A stretch of DNA of 64,000 bases, from the NCBI GenBank assembly GCA_020634615.1, contig JACKBI010000016.1, positions 62,001-126,000 on the forward strand, in the 5' to 3' direction. The stretch comes from Anaerolineales bacterium. Its GTDB lineage: Bacteria; Chloroflexota; Anaerolineae; JAAEKA01. The notes beneath the pieces were generated by a model that made no database searches, was not told where the DNA came from, and was given only the letters and a program-made list of their open reading frames with translations. The first letter of the stretch is position 1. Every line of letters begins with the position of its first letter. Shown here in pieces: positions 1-9,886 of this stretch. The position numbers and the translations under genes are program-made.

Positions 1-2
1 TC

Positions 3-1754
3 TATCTCGACACTGGCCCGGGCGGCACGACCAAGTCGGTTCACTGGCCCGCCCTCACCCTGCCGATGGAGGCCGACTACGCCATCGAGATCATCAGTCG
101 CGATGACCGTACACTTTGGCAATTCGATGGCGCGGCCTGGCAAGCAATGCCGGGCGCCAGCTTCGAGTTCGACCACGGCGCCAGCGGAGATACCGAACTG
201 CGCGTGCCATTGGCGGCCATTGGCCAGCCCGACAGTCTCAGTATGCTGGCGTTCGCGGCCAACAGGCGCACCGAGGTGATCTGGAGCGTTTTCCCCACCA
301 CCAATCCGGTGCTCACATGCTCGCCGGCGGGACCGTGTCCTGACTGGCACGACGTCTATCACTGGGACAGCCTGGGCCAGGACGTGGTTCCCAACCAGGG
401 CCAGCCGCACAGCCATCACGCGTCGATCACCCTGACCAGCCCGCAAGGTTTCCAGACCGGCTGGGGGCCGGGCGAGACCCTGCAGTTCGTAGCGCGCGTC
501 CAGAACCTGGACAATGATCCGCTGACGCCGGCCGGCCTCATCCTTGACGGCAGTGCCGGGCTGGCATTCGACGCGGTGAGCCCGGGCCTGGAGGTCGCAC
601 CCGAGAACGATCGCTGGTTCGTCAACCTGGGCGACATGGCGCCGGGCGACTCGCGCACCGTCACATTGACAACCCACTTAGTGCCCGATCTGACCGGCAT
701 TGAGTTCGTTACTGTCACCGGCCATGTGGTGCTGCCGCTGCCGGCCAGTGAGCCGGCGCTGGCCAACGCCAGCTACAGCCACCGCGTCGACAGCCACCCG
801 CCGGTCGTCACCATCGATCTGCCGGCCGCAGCCCTCGCGCCCGGCGCTCAGACCGTCTACGGCACAGCCCAGGACGGCGACGGCGGCGGCGTGGCACGCG
901 TCGAGGTACAGGTCAACGGCAACGGCTGGATTGCCGCCCAAGGCACCATCGCCTGGCAGGCGACCATTGATGTGCCGGCCAGCGGCTCCTTCGCGCTGTC
1001 GGCGCGGGCCATCGACGTCCACGGCCACACCAGCGATCCGGTCACGATGCAGGTGCAGGTGGACTCCGAGCCGCCGGCTGCGATCCTAGACCTGGCTGAC
1101 CCGCTGCTGGGCGGTGCAGTTGCGCACCTCAGCGGGCGCGCGGCGGACGGCAGCGGATCGGGCGTCGGGCTGGTGCAGTTGCAGATCGATGGCGGGCCGT
1201 GGATCTCAGTGACTCTGCCCTTCGAGCCGGCCGGCGACGGCACGGTGATCTGGCACTACAACTGGACGCTGCCCCACGAGGACGGCGGCGATCACACCAT
1301 CTCAGTGCGCGCCCGCGACCGCGCCGGCAACCTCGGTGCAGCCACCGAGCCGGCCACGGTAACAGTGGACAGCGTCGCGCCGGTGTCGGTGATTGCATCG
1401 CCGGAACCGGGCGCGGTCGTCAGCCCACCCGATCTGCGCATCTGGGGCGTCGCGACCGATGGCTACGGTCTGGACAAGGTGGAGGTCAGCCTGGATGGCG
1501 CGCGGACGTGGCAGCCGGCTGAACTGATGGCCGCTGCCGCGGAGGGCGATGCGCTACTGCCGCGGGCGGTCGTGGATGATGGCGTCATCTGGCAATTGAC
1601 CCTTCCTGTGGCCGGCGGCGAGAGCTTGATCATCTACAGCCGGGCCGCCGATCTGGCCGGCAACGTGCAACGACTGGGCGCTCCCGTGCGCGTGACCGTC
1701 ATGGCTGGCGACATGCGCAAGATCTGGCTGCCGCTGGTGAACCGACAGAACTGA
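3..1754 (+). CDS. C-terminal part of a giant modular surface protein (5' end outside window)
   Basis: The reading frame is open from base 3, so the gene begins before the window; the ATG at 66 is internal, because residues before it (YLDTGPGGTT) match the DOMON/CBM9-like segment of the two downstream paralogues. About 583 residues are visible. They contain the end of that domain, a DUF11-like beta domain ending in a motif like NDRWFVNLGDM, and about four Ig-like domains with the linker pattern VDS/VT-x-PP. The protein ends KIWLPLVNRQN. The same order and the same type of ending occur in the genes ending at 17692 and 31619, so this is a third tandem paralogue. The likely role is extracellular or cell-surface; the ligand is unknown. 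The next gene follows after 19 bp, which suggests co-transcription. Confidence 0.85.
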   Translation, partial: YLDTGPGGTTKSVHWPALTLPMEADYAIEIISRDDRTLWQFDGAAWQAMPGASFEFDHGASGDTELRVPLAAIGQPDSLSMLAFAANRRTEVIWSVFPTTNPVLTCSPAGPCPDWHDVYHWDSLGQDVVPNQGQPHSHHASITLTSPQGFQTGWGPGETLQFVARVQNLDNDPLTPAGLILDGSAGLAFDAVSPGLEVAPENDRWFVNLGDMAPGDSRTVTLTTHLVPDLTGIEFVTVTGHVVLPLPASEPALANASYSHRVDSHPPVVTIDLPAAALAPGAQTVYGTAQDGDGGGVARVEVQVNGNGWIAAQGTIAWQATIDVPASGSFALSARAIDVHGHTSDPVTMQVQVDSEPPAAILDLADPLLGGAVAHLSGRAADGSGSGVGLVQLQIDGGPWISVTLPFEPAGDGTVIWHYNWTLPHEDGGDHTISVRARDRAGNLGAATEPATVTVDSVAPVSVIASPEPGAVVSPPDLRIWGVATDGYGLDKVEVSLDGARTWQPAELMAAAAEGDALLPRAVVDDGVIWQLTLPVAGGESLIIYSRAADLAGNVQRLGAPVRVTVMAGDMRKIWLPLVNRQN

Positions 1755-1773
1755 GCGAGACCGGAGAATGGAA

Positions 1774-2844
1774 ATGCTGCTGAACAACGACCGACCCAAG
1801 AATCGACTGAAACATCGCGGATGGCTGCTGCTGGTAGCGCTGACCGGACTGCTAAGCGCGCTGGCGATGCCTGCCGTCAGCGCCCAGGCAGCGTGCAGCG
1901 TCACCGGCCAGCCCTGCGTGCGCGACGACTTCGACGCGCGTGCCTACGACCTCAACACCGGCACCGACGACTGGGCGACGAACTGGGCGGAGATCGGCGA
2001 AGGCGATGGACCGACGCTAGGCGTCATGCTGGTTCCGGTGACGCTGGGTGAGTTGCGTTTTCAGGCTGTGTCCGGCACCGATGAAACCAACTTTGCTCTT
2101 TCGCGTGATGTGGCTATCCCCGCAGCCGCGAGCAGCGCCTCGCTCATTCTCAGAATCGGCTACAGCGGGAGCAGCCCTCTTGCCAGAGAACTCTCTGTTG
2201 AAGCGACCGGCACCGGTTTGCCGCCGTTATTTGAGCTGATCAGCGGCAATGCCTCACCAAATCCTGCCACCTACGCCTATCCACTCATCGGCTCGGTTGG
2301 CGGCAAGACAATCAATGTTACTTTGACGAACCTTACCAATCTTGCCGACACGCCTGACTTCTGGTACATCGACTTCGTTGAAGTGACCTACGACTCGCCT
2401 CTGGCGGTCACGCTGGCCGATTTCAGCGCCCAGCAGCAGGACGACCACGTGCTGGTGGCTTGGGAAACCAGCAGCGAGCTGGACAATCAGGGCTTCAACC
2501 TCTACCGCAGCACGTCAGACGCCGCACCGGAAATACAGCTCAACAACGCGTTGATTCCGTCCCAGTCGCCGGGCAGCACGAGCGGTCACTTCTACACCTG
2601 GGAAGACCGCGACGGCCTGACGCCCGACACAACCTACTACTACTGGCTCGAAGACGTGAGCCTGAGCGGCGTGACGACGTTGCACGGCCCGGTCAGCGCC
2701 ACCTACAGCACACCGACCGCGGTGACACTGGCCGGTTTGCAGGCGGACTCTCGCACAACGCCCAACGCTTTGCCGGCTGTAACGCTCGCGCTTGTTTTGC
2801 TGCTCCCGTTGCTCGTCATGCGCGTGGCCAGACGTACTGCATAA
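1774..2844 (+). CDS. Secreted fibronectin-III-like protein with C-terminal membrane anchor
   Basis: About 356 aa. An ATG also exists at 1768, but GGAG at 1763-1766 is only one base from it and seven bases from the ATG at 1774, so 1774 is preferred. A signal peptide covers about residues 15-40 (hydrophobic core, ending in PAVSAQA). The middle is a beta-rich domain. Residues about 210-315 form a fibronectin-III-like module with the pattern VAWETSSELDNQGFNLYRS and a later TYYYWLEDVSLSG. This module is common in secreted Chloroflexota proteins. The C-terminus is LP, a hydrophobic helix and an RVARRTA tail, like a sorting or anchoring signal. It sits between two giant surface-protein genes. Function beyond surface display is not recognisable. 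Confidence 0.8.
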   Translation: MLLNNDRPKNRLKHRGWLLLVALTGLLSALAMPAVSAQAACSVTGQPCVRDDFDARAYDLNTGTDDWATNWAEIGEGDGPTLGVMLVPVTLGELRFQAVSGTDETNFALSRDVAIPAAASSASLILRIGYSGSSPLARELSVEATGTGLPPLFELISGNASPNPATYAYPLIGSVGGKTINVTLTNLTNLADTPDFWYIDFVEVTYDSPLAVTLADFSAQQQDDHVLVAWETSSELDNQGFNLYRSTSDAAPEIQLNNALIPSQSPGSTSGHFYTWEDRDGLTPDTTYYYWLEDVSLSGVTTLHGPVSATYSTPTAVTLAGLQADSRTTPNALPAVTLALVLLLPLLVMRVARRTA

Positions 2845-2901
2845 CGCATCTACTCTGTTTCTCTGCTTTCCCAACAGGTCTGATACGCAATCGGACCCGG
2901 C

Positions 2902-2957
2902 TTGATGCGATCCTGATGCGGTCGCCTGCTATGCTCATACGCAACCGGAGCGAGAGC
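2902..2957 (+). promoter_or_regulatory. Conserved upstream block, candidate promoter of giant gene 2
   Basis: About 55 bp are strongly similar to 17782-17838 upstream of the third giant gene. Both include TTGATGCGATCCTGAT and then a -10-like hexamer (TATGCT here at 2930-2935, TATACT in the other copy). No good -35 lies at 17 bp, so the sigma factor is uncertain. Conservation outside coding sequence is the main evidence. Confidence 0.5.
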
Positions 2958-3011
2958 CCCGGTTCAGCCCGAACACGAAAAAACCAATCTTCAAGGTTAC
3001 TGTTCATCCTT

Positions 3012-3090
3012 CACCGTCACGTCATTCCCGCGGAGGCGGGAGTCCAGGACTCGTGAAGAGTGGACTCCCGCCTCCGCGGGAGTGACGGTG
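3012..3090. repeat. Palindromic intergenic repeat (GTCATTCCCGCG family)
   Basis: Two arms of about 30 nt are inverted around a 14-nt centre. The left arm contains TCCCGCGGAGGCGGGAGTCC and the right arm is its reverse complement. The outer ends read CACCGTCAC and GTGACGGTG. The left arm carries about 5 extra bases (GTCAT). It lies between the conserved upstream block and the start of the second giant gene. A related degenerate copy is at 58784-58888. Confidence 0.85.
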
Positions 3091-3142
3091 AGCGGTACGC
3101 TTGAAAACCGAAATCTTCGATCGACACGAACGAGGTGCTTCC

Positions 3143-6100
3143 ATGAAATCTGCGCGTGCATTGTTGTTTACGGTTCCCTTGCTGGTAGTCGCCCTGGTGG
3201 CCGGCAGCTTCACGTTGGCGTTGAGCAGCGCCGGCCCGTCTGCGCCTGACAACGTGCTGGCCGATGCGCTCAAGCTGGCCGGCAAGCAGTCGGGCTACCA
3301 TCTGGTGGCAGACGTCCAACAGACCGTGATCCCGCGCGCCCTTCCGGGCAATGGCGGCAAAGGCGATGAGACAACCTCCGTTCGCGTCGTCGGCGACCTC
3401 GCCAACGGCCAGGGAACCGGCGCCAATGAACGGCGTGCGCGTTTGCAGTTTTTTGCGGGTGCCGAACAGCCGGTCGAGCTTATTCTGACCGCCGACAAGG
3501 CGTTCATCGGCTATGGTCAGCGCTGGCAACAGGTCGATGCACCGCCTGGAGGCGTCGCGCCCGGCGGCGACTACCTGGGCTACCTCGTTGCAGCCACCGA
3601 CATCGCCGAGGGCGAGCCGGTTGTTACGCAGGCCGGCGCCTTCCGTCGCTATACCTTCACCTTCGACGGCCAGCGCTACGCCGAATACCAGCGCGACGAG
3701 GCGTACCGGATGCTGGCCAGCCAACTGCCGCAGGGCATGCAACTGGAGTTGCACCCGGTGTTGAAAGCGACCACCGGCAGCGGCGAATTGTGGGTGGACA
3801 GCGACGGCCTGCCGCGCCGAGAAGTTCTGAACCTTGCCATGCCCGGTGTCACCGCCGGCTACGATGCGCAGATGCAACTGACCGTGGATTTCTCAGGGTA
3901 TGGCGATTCCCTCCCGGCTATCGCCTTGCCTCAGCCGACCGGCCCTGACGGCGCGATGGTCCTGCCGGCCGCGGATCCGGTGGCGGCCGCGACCACGCGA
4001 TCCCGCGCGACTCTGGATGGTACGATGCAGCCAGCAGTAGTAGCGCAGATCGGCGAAGCGCTGGCGAACGCCGCGCGGCCGCTGCGCCGCCCCATATCCC
4101 TGGCGCTGGCCATGCTGCCCGCGCTGGCACTGTTGGCCCTGCTGTTCGGCAAGCAGCGGCGCTCATTCTATGTCGCCGTCGTTTCGGCGCTTATCCTGGT
4201 CATGGTTTCGCAGCCGCTGCTGGAGGCCGGCAAGGTAGTTCGCTTCGCCAGCCGGTCGGCCGAGGCAGCGCCGCTGGCCGATGCATTCGAAGCCGTCGGG
4301 GCGTTGCCCAAGCGTAACGCCAGCCTGCAAGGGCAATTGGCTCCTCTGGGAACGAGGGAGCAGGATCCGGTGCTGCGTGACTGCCGCGCACTGTACACCG
4401 ACAGCGGCTACGCCGCGTCGGGCGACGAGGACGCGGACGGGCTGGACAACGCGACCGAATGGTGCCTGGGCACCGATTTCCGCAACGCCGACAGCGACCG
4501 CGACACCATCACCGACACGTTGGAAGTGGAGGGCTTCGTCTACAACAACCAGACGTGGACGACCGATCCGCTCCAGTCCGACAGCAACCGGGATGGCATG
4601 ACCGACGGGAACGAATGGCGGACAGGGCTGTCTCCCGAGGAGTTCGCAGCCTTCATCGATTTCGACGGCGACGGCGTGCCCAACCCGTGGGACGACGACA
4701 ACGACGGCGATGGCGTCCCCGACAGCCTGGATATTTCCCCGTATTCAGTCCAGGCCTACCGCACCGGCTTCGACGTGGAGGTCACCAGCCACACCACGGA
4801 CACCAACGTCTACCTGGATGTGCAGGTGCAGCCGCAGGACGCCTCCCATCTACGCTATGCCCTGAGCACGCTGGACTGGCCGGCGGACGACAAAGGCCAG
4901 ATCCAGGACCTGAACGACGCGCCCGGCGACGAGGATATCACACTGCTGCCGTTCCTGGACGTTCACAGCACCATCTCGCCCGCGCTGGCGGTGGAATATG
5001 GCATCGTGGCCCAGGACGTCGATCCGTCTGACGTCAACAGCGGCTACAGCCTGATGGTGCCGCTACAGCCGGTGCTTGACTCCGGCAATGTGCTGGCATT
5101 CAGCTCGCACGTGGCATTTACTTCCGATGAGGCCGCCGAGGGAATCTCCCTGACCGGCGCGCGCGTCGTCTGGCTGGCGCCCGCCGCGCTGGACCAGTAT
5201 GTCACCTCCTGCCAGGAGGGCGATCCTGACTGCGCTTGCAACGACAATGGCAGTTGTGTCCTGACACAGAACTCGGTGGTCGCGGTGTTCCCCGAAAACG
5301 CCGTCCGTGTCACCGGCCTGCAGGTCTCCGCCAGCGCCGACGCACAGGTCGGTCTGTTTGGCAGCAACGCGCCGGCCATCAGCACCGATCCCGCCGTGGA
5401 CGACGAGGACAAGGTGATGATGACCCTGATGTCGGCCGGGCTGGCAGGCTCATTCCTGGATTACGTCAACCCCGATCTGAACCAGATTGCCGTCAACTTC
5501 CAGGATCCGTCAGCGCAGCCGCCGTACACGCCGACCTGGAGCATCAACCCGGCTGTGATGCAAGTCGTGACCGACACCTATCCTCACCGCGACGAGGCCA
5601 TAGCCACCACGACCCAGACGACCACAGTGCAGTTCCTCGACGGCAACTACCAGGATTGCACGGTGAACAGCACCGCCCAGGTCACACCGACCCTGGCCAT
5701 GGCATATCAGGAAACGTTTGGTTTCATGGACGTGACCGATCCCCGAATGACGGTCACCAACGGCGATCCAGCGGTGCAGTCGTCGGCGCCGGTGCAGTTC
5801 TCAGTGCCGCTGGCAGATGCCGCGCTAGGCGTGCTGCGCCAGGTGCAGCTCAACAGCTACGCCTGTGACATTGGCGATGACGGGGAGGCCGGCTGGCGCC
5901 CACTGTCTGAGGCAGAAGCCATCAACGAGCTCAATCGCCGCTACGCCGATGACCTGGATCAGCCCTGGTTTGGCGCGATGCAACAGGTCGTCGCCACCTA
6001 CGATGCCGGCATGGACAACATCATCAGCATCGATGGCGGTCTTGTCAACGGGACCGGACTGACGGCGCCTGATGACGCATACGTCCAGTTCACAAACTGC

Positions 6101-9100
6101 CAGGCCAACAACATGCCCGACTGCGTGCGCACAGAATATCAGCTCGACTCGCTGGTCCTCAATGTGGACACGCTGGGCACGGTCAATGGCTATTGGGACT
6201 GGGCCAGCGGCGCGGCGGGCTTTCAAACAGGGATCGTCTACTTCGACCGGCTGGCCTACAACCTGGGCAGGCTGGTGCTGTCGCGATGGAAGACCGTGGA
6301 GGAACTGTCGATCCTGACCAGATCCCAGGCCGAGATCAGAGGCCAAGACTCACCCTATCGCCTGAACAACCTGGATGACCCCTATGTGGAGGTCGGTCAA
6401 AATTGGCGCGGGGATGACATCATGGGCGCCAACCCGAACTACCAGAGCTACGAAGAAAAGCTGGCTCAGGCCGATGTCGATGTGGGCGCCGAAGCGAGAG
6501 CGACGGCGAATGCAGGTGTTGGCAAGTGGTCAAGCGGTCTTGCCGTCGGATTGACCCTTGTCGTCCTGGCGCTTATCTGGCTGCCATACTTTGGCTTCGC
6601 CAGCGGTGAGCCAAGCATCCAGAGAGATGTGTCGCTGGCCAACGCGATCGCCGCGACCATGCTGCTCGGAATCCAGGTGCTCGTTGACCTGATCGTAATC
6701 GGGGTCGAATACTATTTCAGCGCCGCGACCTCGGTGACAGGCGGCATTGTGACGTTAGTAGTATTCCTGTTGATTTATATTTTCATTGCTGCTATCAGCG
6801 GCGACTGGAATCCATTAAAGACTACGGAGGAGCTGGCCAAGCTCATCCTCAACGTCAACGTCCTGGCCCAGATACCTGACAACGGTATCAACACCGGGCC
6901 GCTCAACATGCGGGTCGAACCAGGCAGCTCAGGAGCAAGCGGCGCCGTGGCCGGCCAGTGGTACAACATTACGACCACCGTCTCGACAACAGTCCAGCTC
7001 AACAAGACAACGCAGGAGGAGTCGTGGTACAAGGACCAGGATGTCGGCAGCTCTGACGACGTCAAGAAGAGCTGGGCCTACGCGCGCTGGAGCGCGTTGT
7101 CGCAGAGCTCGCCACAATACCCCACATATCTCAGTCAATACCTCATCACCAACACGCTGCCGGTCTTCGGCGCCGATGGCGCGGGCGCCAACACCCACTG
7201 CTACGCCGACGGCCAGGTCGTGAGTGACAGCAGCGTCTTCACCGGTACACAGAAGGACTGCGTCAACGACGTCAGCATCGCCTTCAAGCCAACAGATGCC
7301 GGCCGCAACATCGCCGTTCCCTTCGAGACCACCATCGAGCAGAACCTGCGATACCAGAAATGCTGGTGGGACGTGGTGGGATACACCTGCTCATACGACA
7401 TGGACTACGAGACCGGCCCAGATGACCCGCCGATCAACAACTTCTACATCGATGCGCTGCCCGGCACCCTTGCCAACCTCATGGGTTGGAACGCATACAA
7501 CCCGGTCAGCGACACGGTGTTCACCGACTTCAACGCCGACCTGGACAACGACGGCCTGCCAAATTCGCAGGAAACGGCCGATTGCACCAACGGATTGCCG
7601 CCCGGCGCCACCAGCACGTGTCCGGACGTGCCCGACTCCGACGGCGACGGCTTGAGCGACGGCTGGGAGGCTCAGTACAACGCCATGCTGGGCACAGATC
7701 CCACGCGCTATGACACGGACCATGACGGTCTGGACGACGGCTATGAAATCCGGCTTGGCACCTCGGTCCCCATCTCCGACACCGACCGCGACGGCCTGAT
7801 GGACGGCGAGGAAGCATGCCGCTACGTGGATGGGCAGTTTATCGGCGGATGGACTCTGCCGCGCCTCGGGAACCAGCGGGTTTGTTCGGACCCGTTGAAA
7901 GGTGACTACGACGGCGATCATCTGCTGGACGGCCACGAAAAGCGCGCCGGCCTCAGCCCATACGCCCCCAACGTTGCACCTTGGCTGTGGCTTTCCACAG
8001 CGCCTGCTGTGTTCTACAGCGGCGGGCTGGTGAGCGTGCTGGGAGCCAGTGACCTGCTGACGGTGACGCTGTACGTCAACAACATCCTGACCACGACCAT
8101 CGACCAGCCGCTGACGCTGGACTACGCCACCGACGCGCTCACCACACCAACGGTGGTGTCGCAGGTTGGCAGCACGGGATACACACCGTCCGAGCCGGGC
8201 GCAACCGCCAGCGGGCTGAGCTGGAACCTCAGCGCCAACCCGCTCTACGCGGTCGAGGCCATGACCGCCACCCTGCTGACCGGCGCCGATCCCGCGCTGA
8301 CCGCCTCCCAGGTCACCACGCTCACCGCCACGCTGGTGTACTCCGATGCCGTGGCCGGCGAGACCCGAACCCTCAGCCAGACGGTCCCGGTGCTGGTGGA
8401 CCTGGACGAACCCTCATCCACCGTCACCAGTCCGGCCGACGGCGAGGCAGTCAACGGCACGGCATACGTCATCGGCGGCACCGCCAGCGACCCGACCTCG
8501 TGGCCGCGGCTGGTGGAAGCACGCGTCAGCGGCGGCGGATACGACAGCGGCTGGCAGGCAGCCAGCGGCGCCACCACCTGGGCCTGGACCTGGACGCCGC
8601 TGCCCGCCGACGGCGTGTACACGGTCCAAAGCCGCGCCACCGACTACGTGTACAACGTCCAGTCAGCGCCGGCCACGTCCTCGGTCATCGTCGACAACAC
8701 CGCGCCCGGCGCCGGCTTCAGCAACCTCCAGGACGGCGACGCCCTGCAGATCAGCGGCAACACCGTCACCGTCGAGGGCACGGCCACCGACCTGCTCTCC
8801 GGCGCGGCGCAGGTGGCCGGCCTGCAGACGATCCAGCTCAGCATCGACGGCCGCCCGTGGCGCAACGTGGACGAGTTCCTCTCCGCGCCACACCCCGCCA
8901 CCGCTGCCTGGCAATACAGCTGGACGGTCTCTCGCGCGGCGGCATACGGCAGCCACACGCTGCAGGTGCGCGCCGTGGACGCCCTGGGCCAGATCGGCGA
9001 CGCCACTTCGATCACGGTCATCATCGACACCCTGCCGCCGACCGACATCTGGTCCAACTACGCCCCATACCAGCCCGCCGGCCAATCCGTTGCCCTGCTG

Positions 9101-9886
9101 GGCCACGCCGACGACGAGGGCAACGTCCCCCTGCCGGCCCGCCCGCAGGCGCTGGAGAACAGCCTGGATGCGGTGTTGTCCTCGACGGTGCGGCTGATGC
9201 CCGAGGCATACACCGACACCGTCGGCATGACCGTAGCCTGGCTGGGCGACGTCAACGGCGACGCCCGCGCTGACCTGGCGGTCGGCATGCCGGCCGCGAC
9301 GGTCGACGGCAAGCTGAACGCCGGCCGCGTCTCGGTGGTCTACGGCCAGCCCGGCGGCTGGCCCGTGCCGCCGCAGAGCGTGGCGCTGCCCGACACGACG
9401 ACATCCTTCGTTGGCGCGACCGCCAGCGCGCAGCTCGGCCAGGTGATCGGCCCGGCCGGCGATGTCAACAGCGACGGCCTCAGCGACATCCTGGTCGGCG
9501 ACCCAGTCAACAATCGCGTCTACGTGGTATACGGCTCGCCCGGCGGCATCGGCCAGGACTTCGCCCTGACCTCCCTGGCGACCGGCCAGAACGGCGCCCT
9601 GGGCAGGGTGTACACGGCGAGTTCGGGCCAGATCGGCGCCTGGGCCTCAACGGCCGGCGACGTGGACGGCGACGGCTTCGACGACCTGCTGGTCGGCGTC
9701 ACCGGCCTCAGCGGCGGCGCGGCGGCCCTGTACCTGGTGCCGGGCGGTCCTGCCACCAGCACGGCCGGCGTCCTCGACGTCAGCACGCGCGGCGCTGGAA
9801 AGCTTCCAGCTGGACGGCAACGGCGCGGTCGCGACCGGCGTCGGCGATGTCAACGACGACCAGTACGACGACTTCGTGCTGGCTGA
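3143..9886 (+). CDS. Giant surface protein 2, N-terminal fragment (LolA-like domain, TM, DxDxDG repeats, Ig-like, FG-GAP)
   Basis: The start at 3143 follows CGAGGTG with 6-bp spacing; the upstream in-frame ATG at 3101 has no such site. A signal peptide is seen at about residues 3-30. Then comes a beta-rich domain resembling lipoprotein-carrier (LolA/LppX-like) folds to about residue 270, and two membrane helices around residues 315-360 with a basic KQRR loop. TSP3/EF-hand-like repeats (DEDADGLDN, DFDGDGVPN, DNDGDGVPD) occupy about 430-535. Four membrane helices lie near residues 1135-1230. A second DxDGDG block is at about 1470-1610. Ig-like domains lie near 1750-1960, and FG-GAP repeats (DVNGDARADLAVG) begin near 2030. 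The last 35 or so residues after about 9785 are out of frame. The architecture suggests an envelope-anchored extracellular protein. Confidence 0.8.
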   Translation: MKSARALLFTVPLLVVALVAGSFTLALSSAGPSAPDNVLADALKLAGKQSGYHLVADVQQTVIPRALPGNGGKGDETTSVRVVGDLANGQGTGANERRARLQFFAGAEQPVELILTADKAFIGYGQRWQQVDAPPGGVAPGGDYLGYLVAATDIAEGEPVVTQAGAFRRYTFTFDGQRYAEYQRDEAYRMLASQLPQGMQLELHPVLKATTGSGELWVDSDGLPRREVLNLAMPGVTAGYDAQMQLTVDFSGYGDSLPAIALPQPTGPDGAMVLPAADPVAAATTRSRATLDGTMQPAVVAQIGEALANAARPLRRPISLALAMLPALALLALLFGKQRRSFYVAVVSALILVMVSQPLLEAGKVVRFASRSAEAAPLADAFEAVGALPKRNASLQGQLAPLGTREQDPVLRDCRALYTDSGYAASGDEDADGLDNATEWCLGTDFRNADSDRDTITDTLEVEGFVYNNQTWTTDPLQSDSNRDGMTDGNEWRTGLSPEEFAAFIDFDGDGVPNPWDDDNDGDGVPDSLDISPYSVQAYRTGFDVEVTSHTTDTNVYLDVQVQPQDASHLRYALSTLDWPADDKGQIQDLNDAPGDEDITLLPFLDVHSTISPALAVEYGIVAQDVDPSDVNSGYSLMVPLQPVLDSGNVLAFSSHVAFTSDEAAEGISLTGARVVWLAPAALDQYVTSCQEGDPDCACNDNGSCVLTQNSVVAVFPENAVRVTGLQVSASADAQVGLFGSNAPAISTDPAVDDEDKVMMTLMSAGLAGSFLDYVNPDLNQIAVNFQDPSAQPPYTPTWSINPAVMQVVTDTYPHRDEAIATTTQTTTVQFLDGNYQDCTVNSTAQVTPTLAMAYQETFGFMDVTDPRMTVTNGDPAVQSSAPVQFSVPLADAALGVLRQVQLNSYACDIGDDGEAGWRPLSEAEAINELNRRYADDLDQPWFGAMQQVVATYDAGMDNIISIDGGLVNGTGLTAPDDAYVQFTNCQANNMPDCVRTEYQLDSLVLNVDTLGTVNGYWDWASGAAGFQTGIVYFDRLAYNLGRLVLSRWKTVEELSILTRSQAEIRGQDSPYRLNNLDDPYVEVGQNWRGDDIMGANPNYQSYEEKLAQADVDVGAEARATANAGVGKWSSGLAVGLTLVVLALIWLPYFGFASGEPSIQRDVSLANAIAATMLLGIQVLVDLIVIGVEYYFSAATSVTGGIVTLVVFLLIYIFIAAISGDWNPLKTTEELAKLILNVNVLAQIPDNGINTGPLNMRVEPGSSGASGAVAGQWYNITTTVSTTVQLNKTTQEESWYKDQDVGSSDDVKKSWAYARWSALSQSSPQYPTYLSQYLITNTLPVFGADGAGANTHCYADGQVVSDSSVFTGTQKDCVNDVSIAFKPTDAGRNIAVPFETTIEQNLRYQKCWWDVVGYTCSYDMDYETGPDDPPINNFYIDALPGTLANLMGWNAYNPVSDTVFTDFNADLDNDGLPNSQETADCTNGLPPGATSTCPDVPDSDGDGLSDGWEAQYNAMLGTDPTRYDTDHDGLDDGYEIRLGTSVPISDTDRDGLMDGEEACRYVDGQFIGGWTLPRLGNQRVCSDPLKGDYDGDHLLDGHEKRAGLSPYAPNVAPWLWLSTAPAVFYSGGLVSVLGASDLLTVTLYVNNILTTTIDQPLTLDYATDALTTPTVVSQVGSTGYTPSEPGATASGLSWNLSANPLYAVEAMTATLLTGADPALTASQVTTLTATLVYSDAVAGETRTLSQTVPVLVDLDEPSSTVTSPADGEAVNGTAYVIGGTASDPTSWPRLVEARVSGGGYDSGWQAASGATTWAWTWTPLPADGVYTVQSRATDYVYNVQSAPATSSVIVDNTAPGAGFSNLQDGDALQISGNTVTVEGTATDLLSGAAQVAGLQTIQLSIDGRPWRNVDEFLSAPHPATAAWQYSWTVSRAAAYGSHTLQVRAVDALGQIGDATSITVIIDTLPPTDIWSNYAPYQPAGQSVALLGHADDEGNVPLPARPQALENSLDAVLSSTVRLMPEAYTDTVGMTVAWLGDVNGDARADLAVGMPAATVDGKLNAGRVSVVYGQPGGWPVPPQSVALPDTTTSFVGATASAQLGQVIGPAGDVNSDGLSDILVGDPVNNRVYVVYGSPGGIGQDFALTSLATGQNGALGRVYTASSGQIGAWASTAGDVDGDGFDDLLVGVTGLSGGAAALYLVPGGPATSTAGVLDVSTRGAGKLPAGRQRRGRDRRRRCQRRPVRRLRAG

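Noticed and set aside
4400..4740. True EF-hand calcium switch in the giant proteins
   Set aside because: The DxDxDG loops are packed as thrombospondin-type-3-like tandem repeats without flanking helices, so they are better seen as structural calcium sites.
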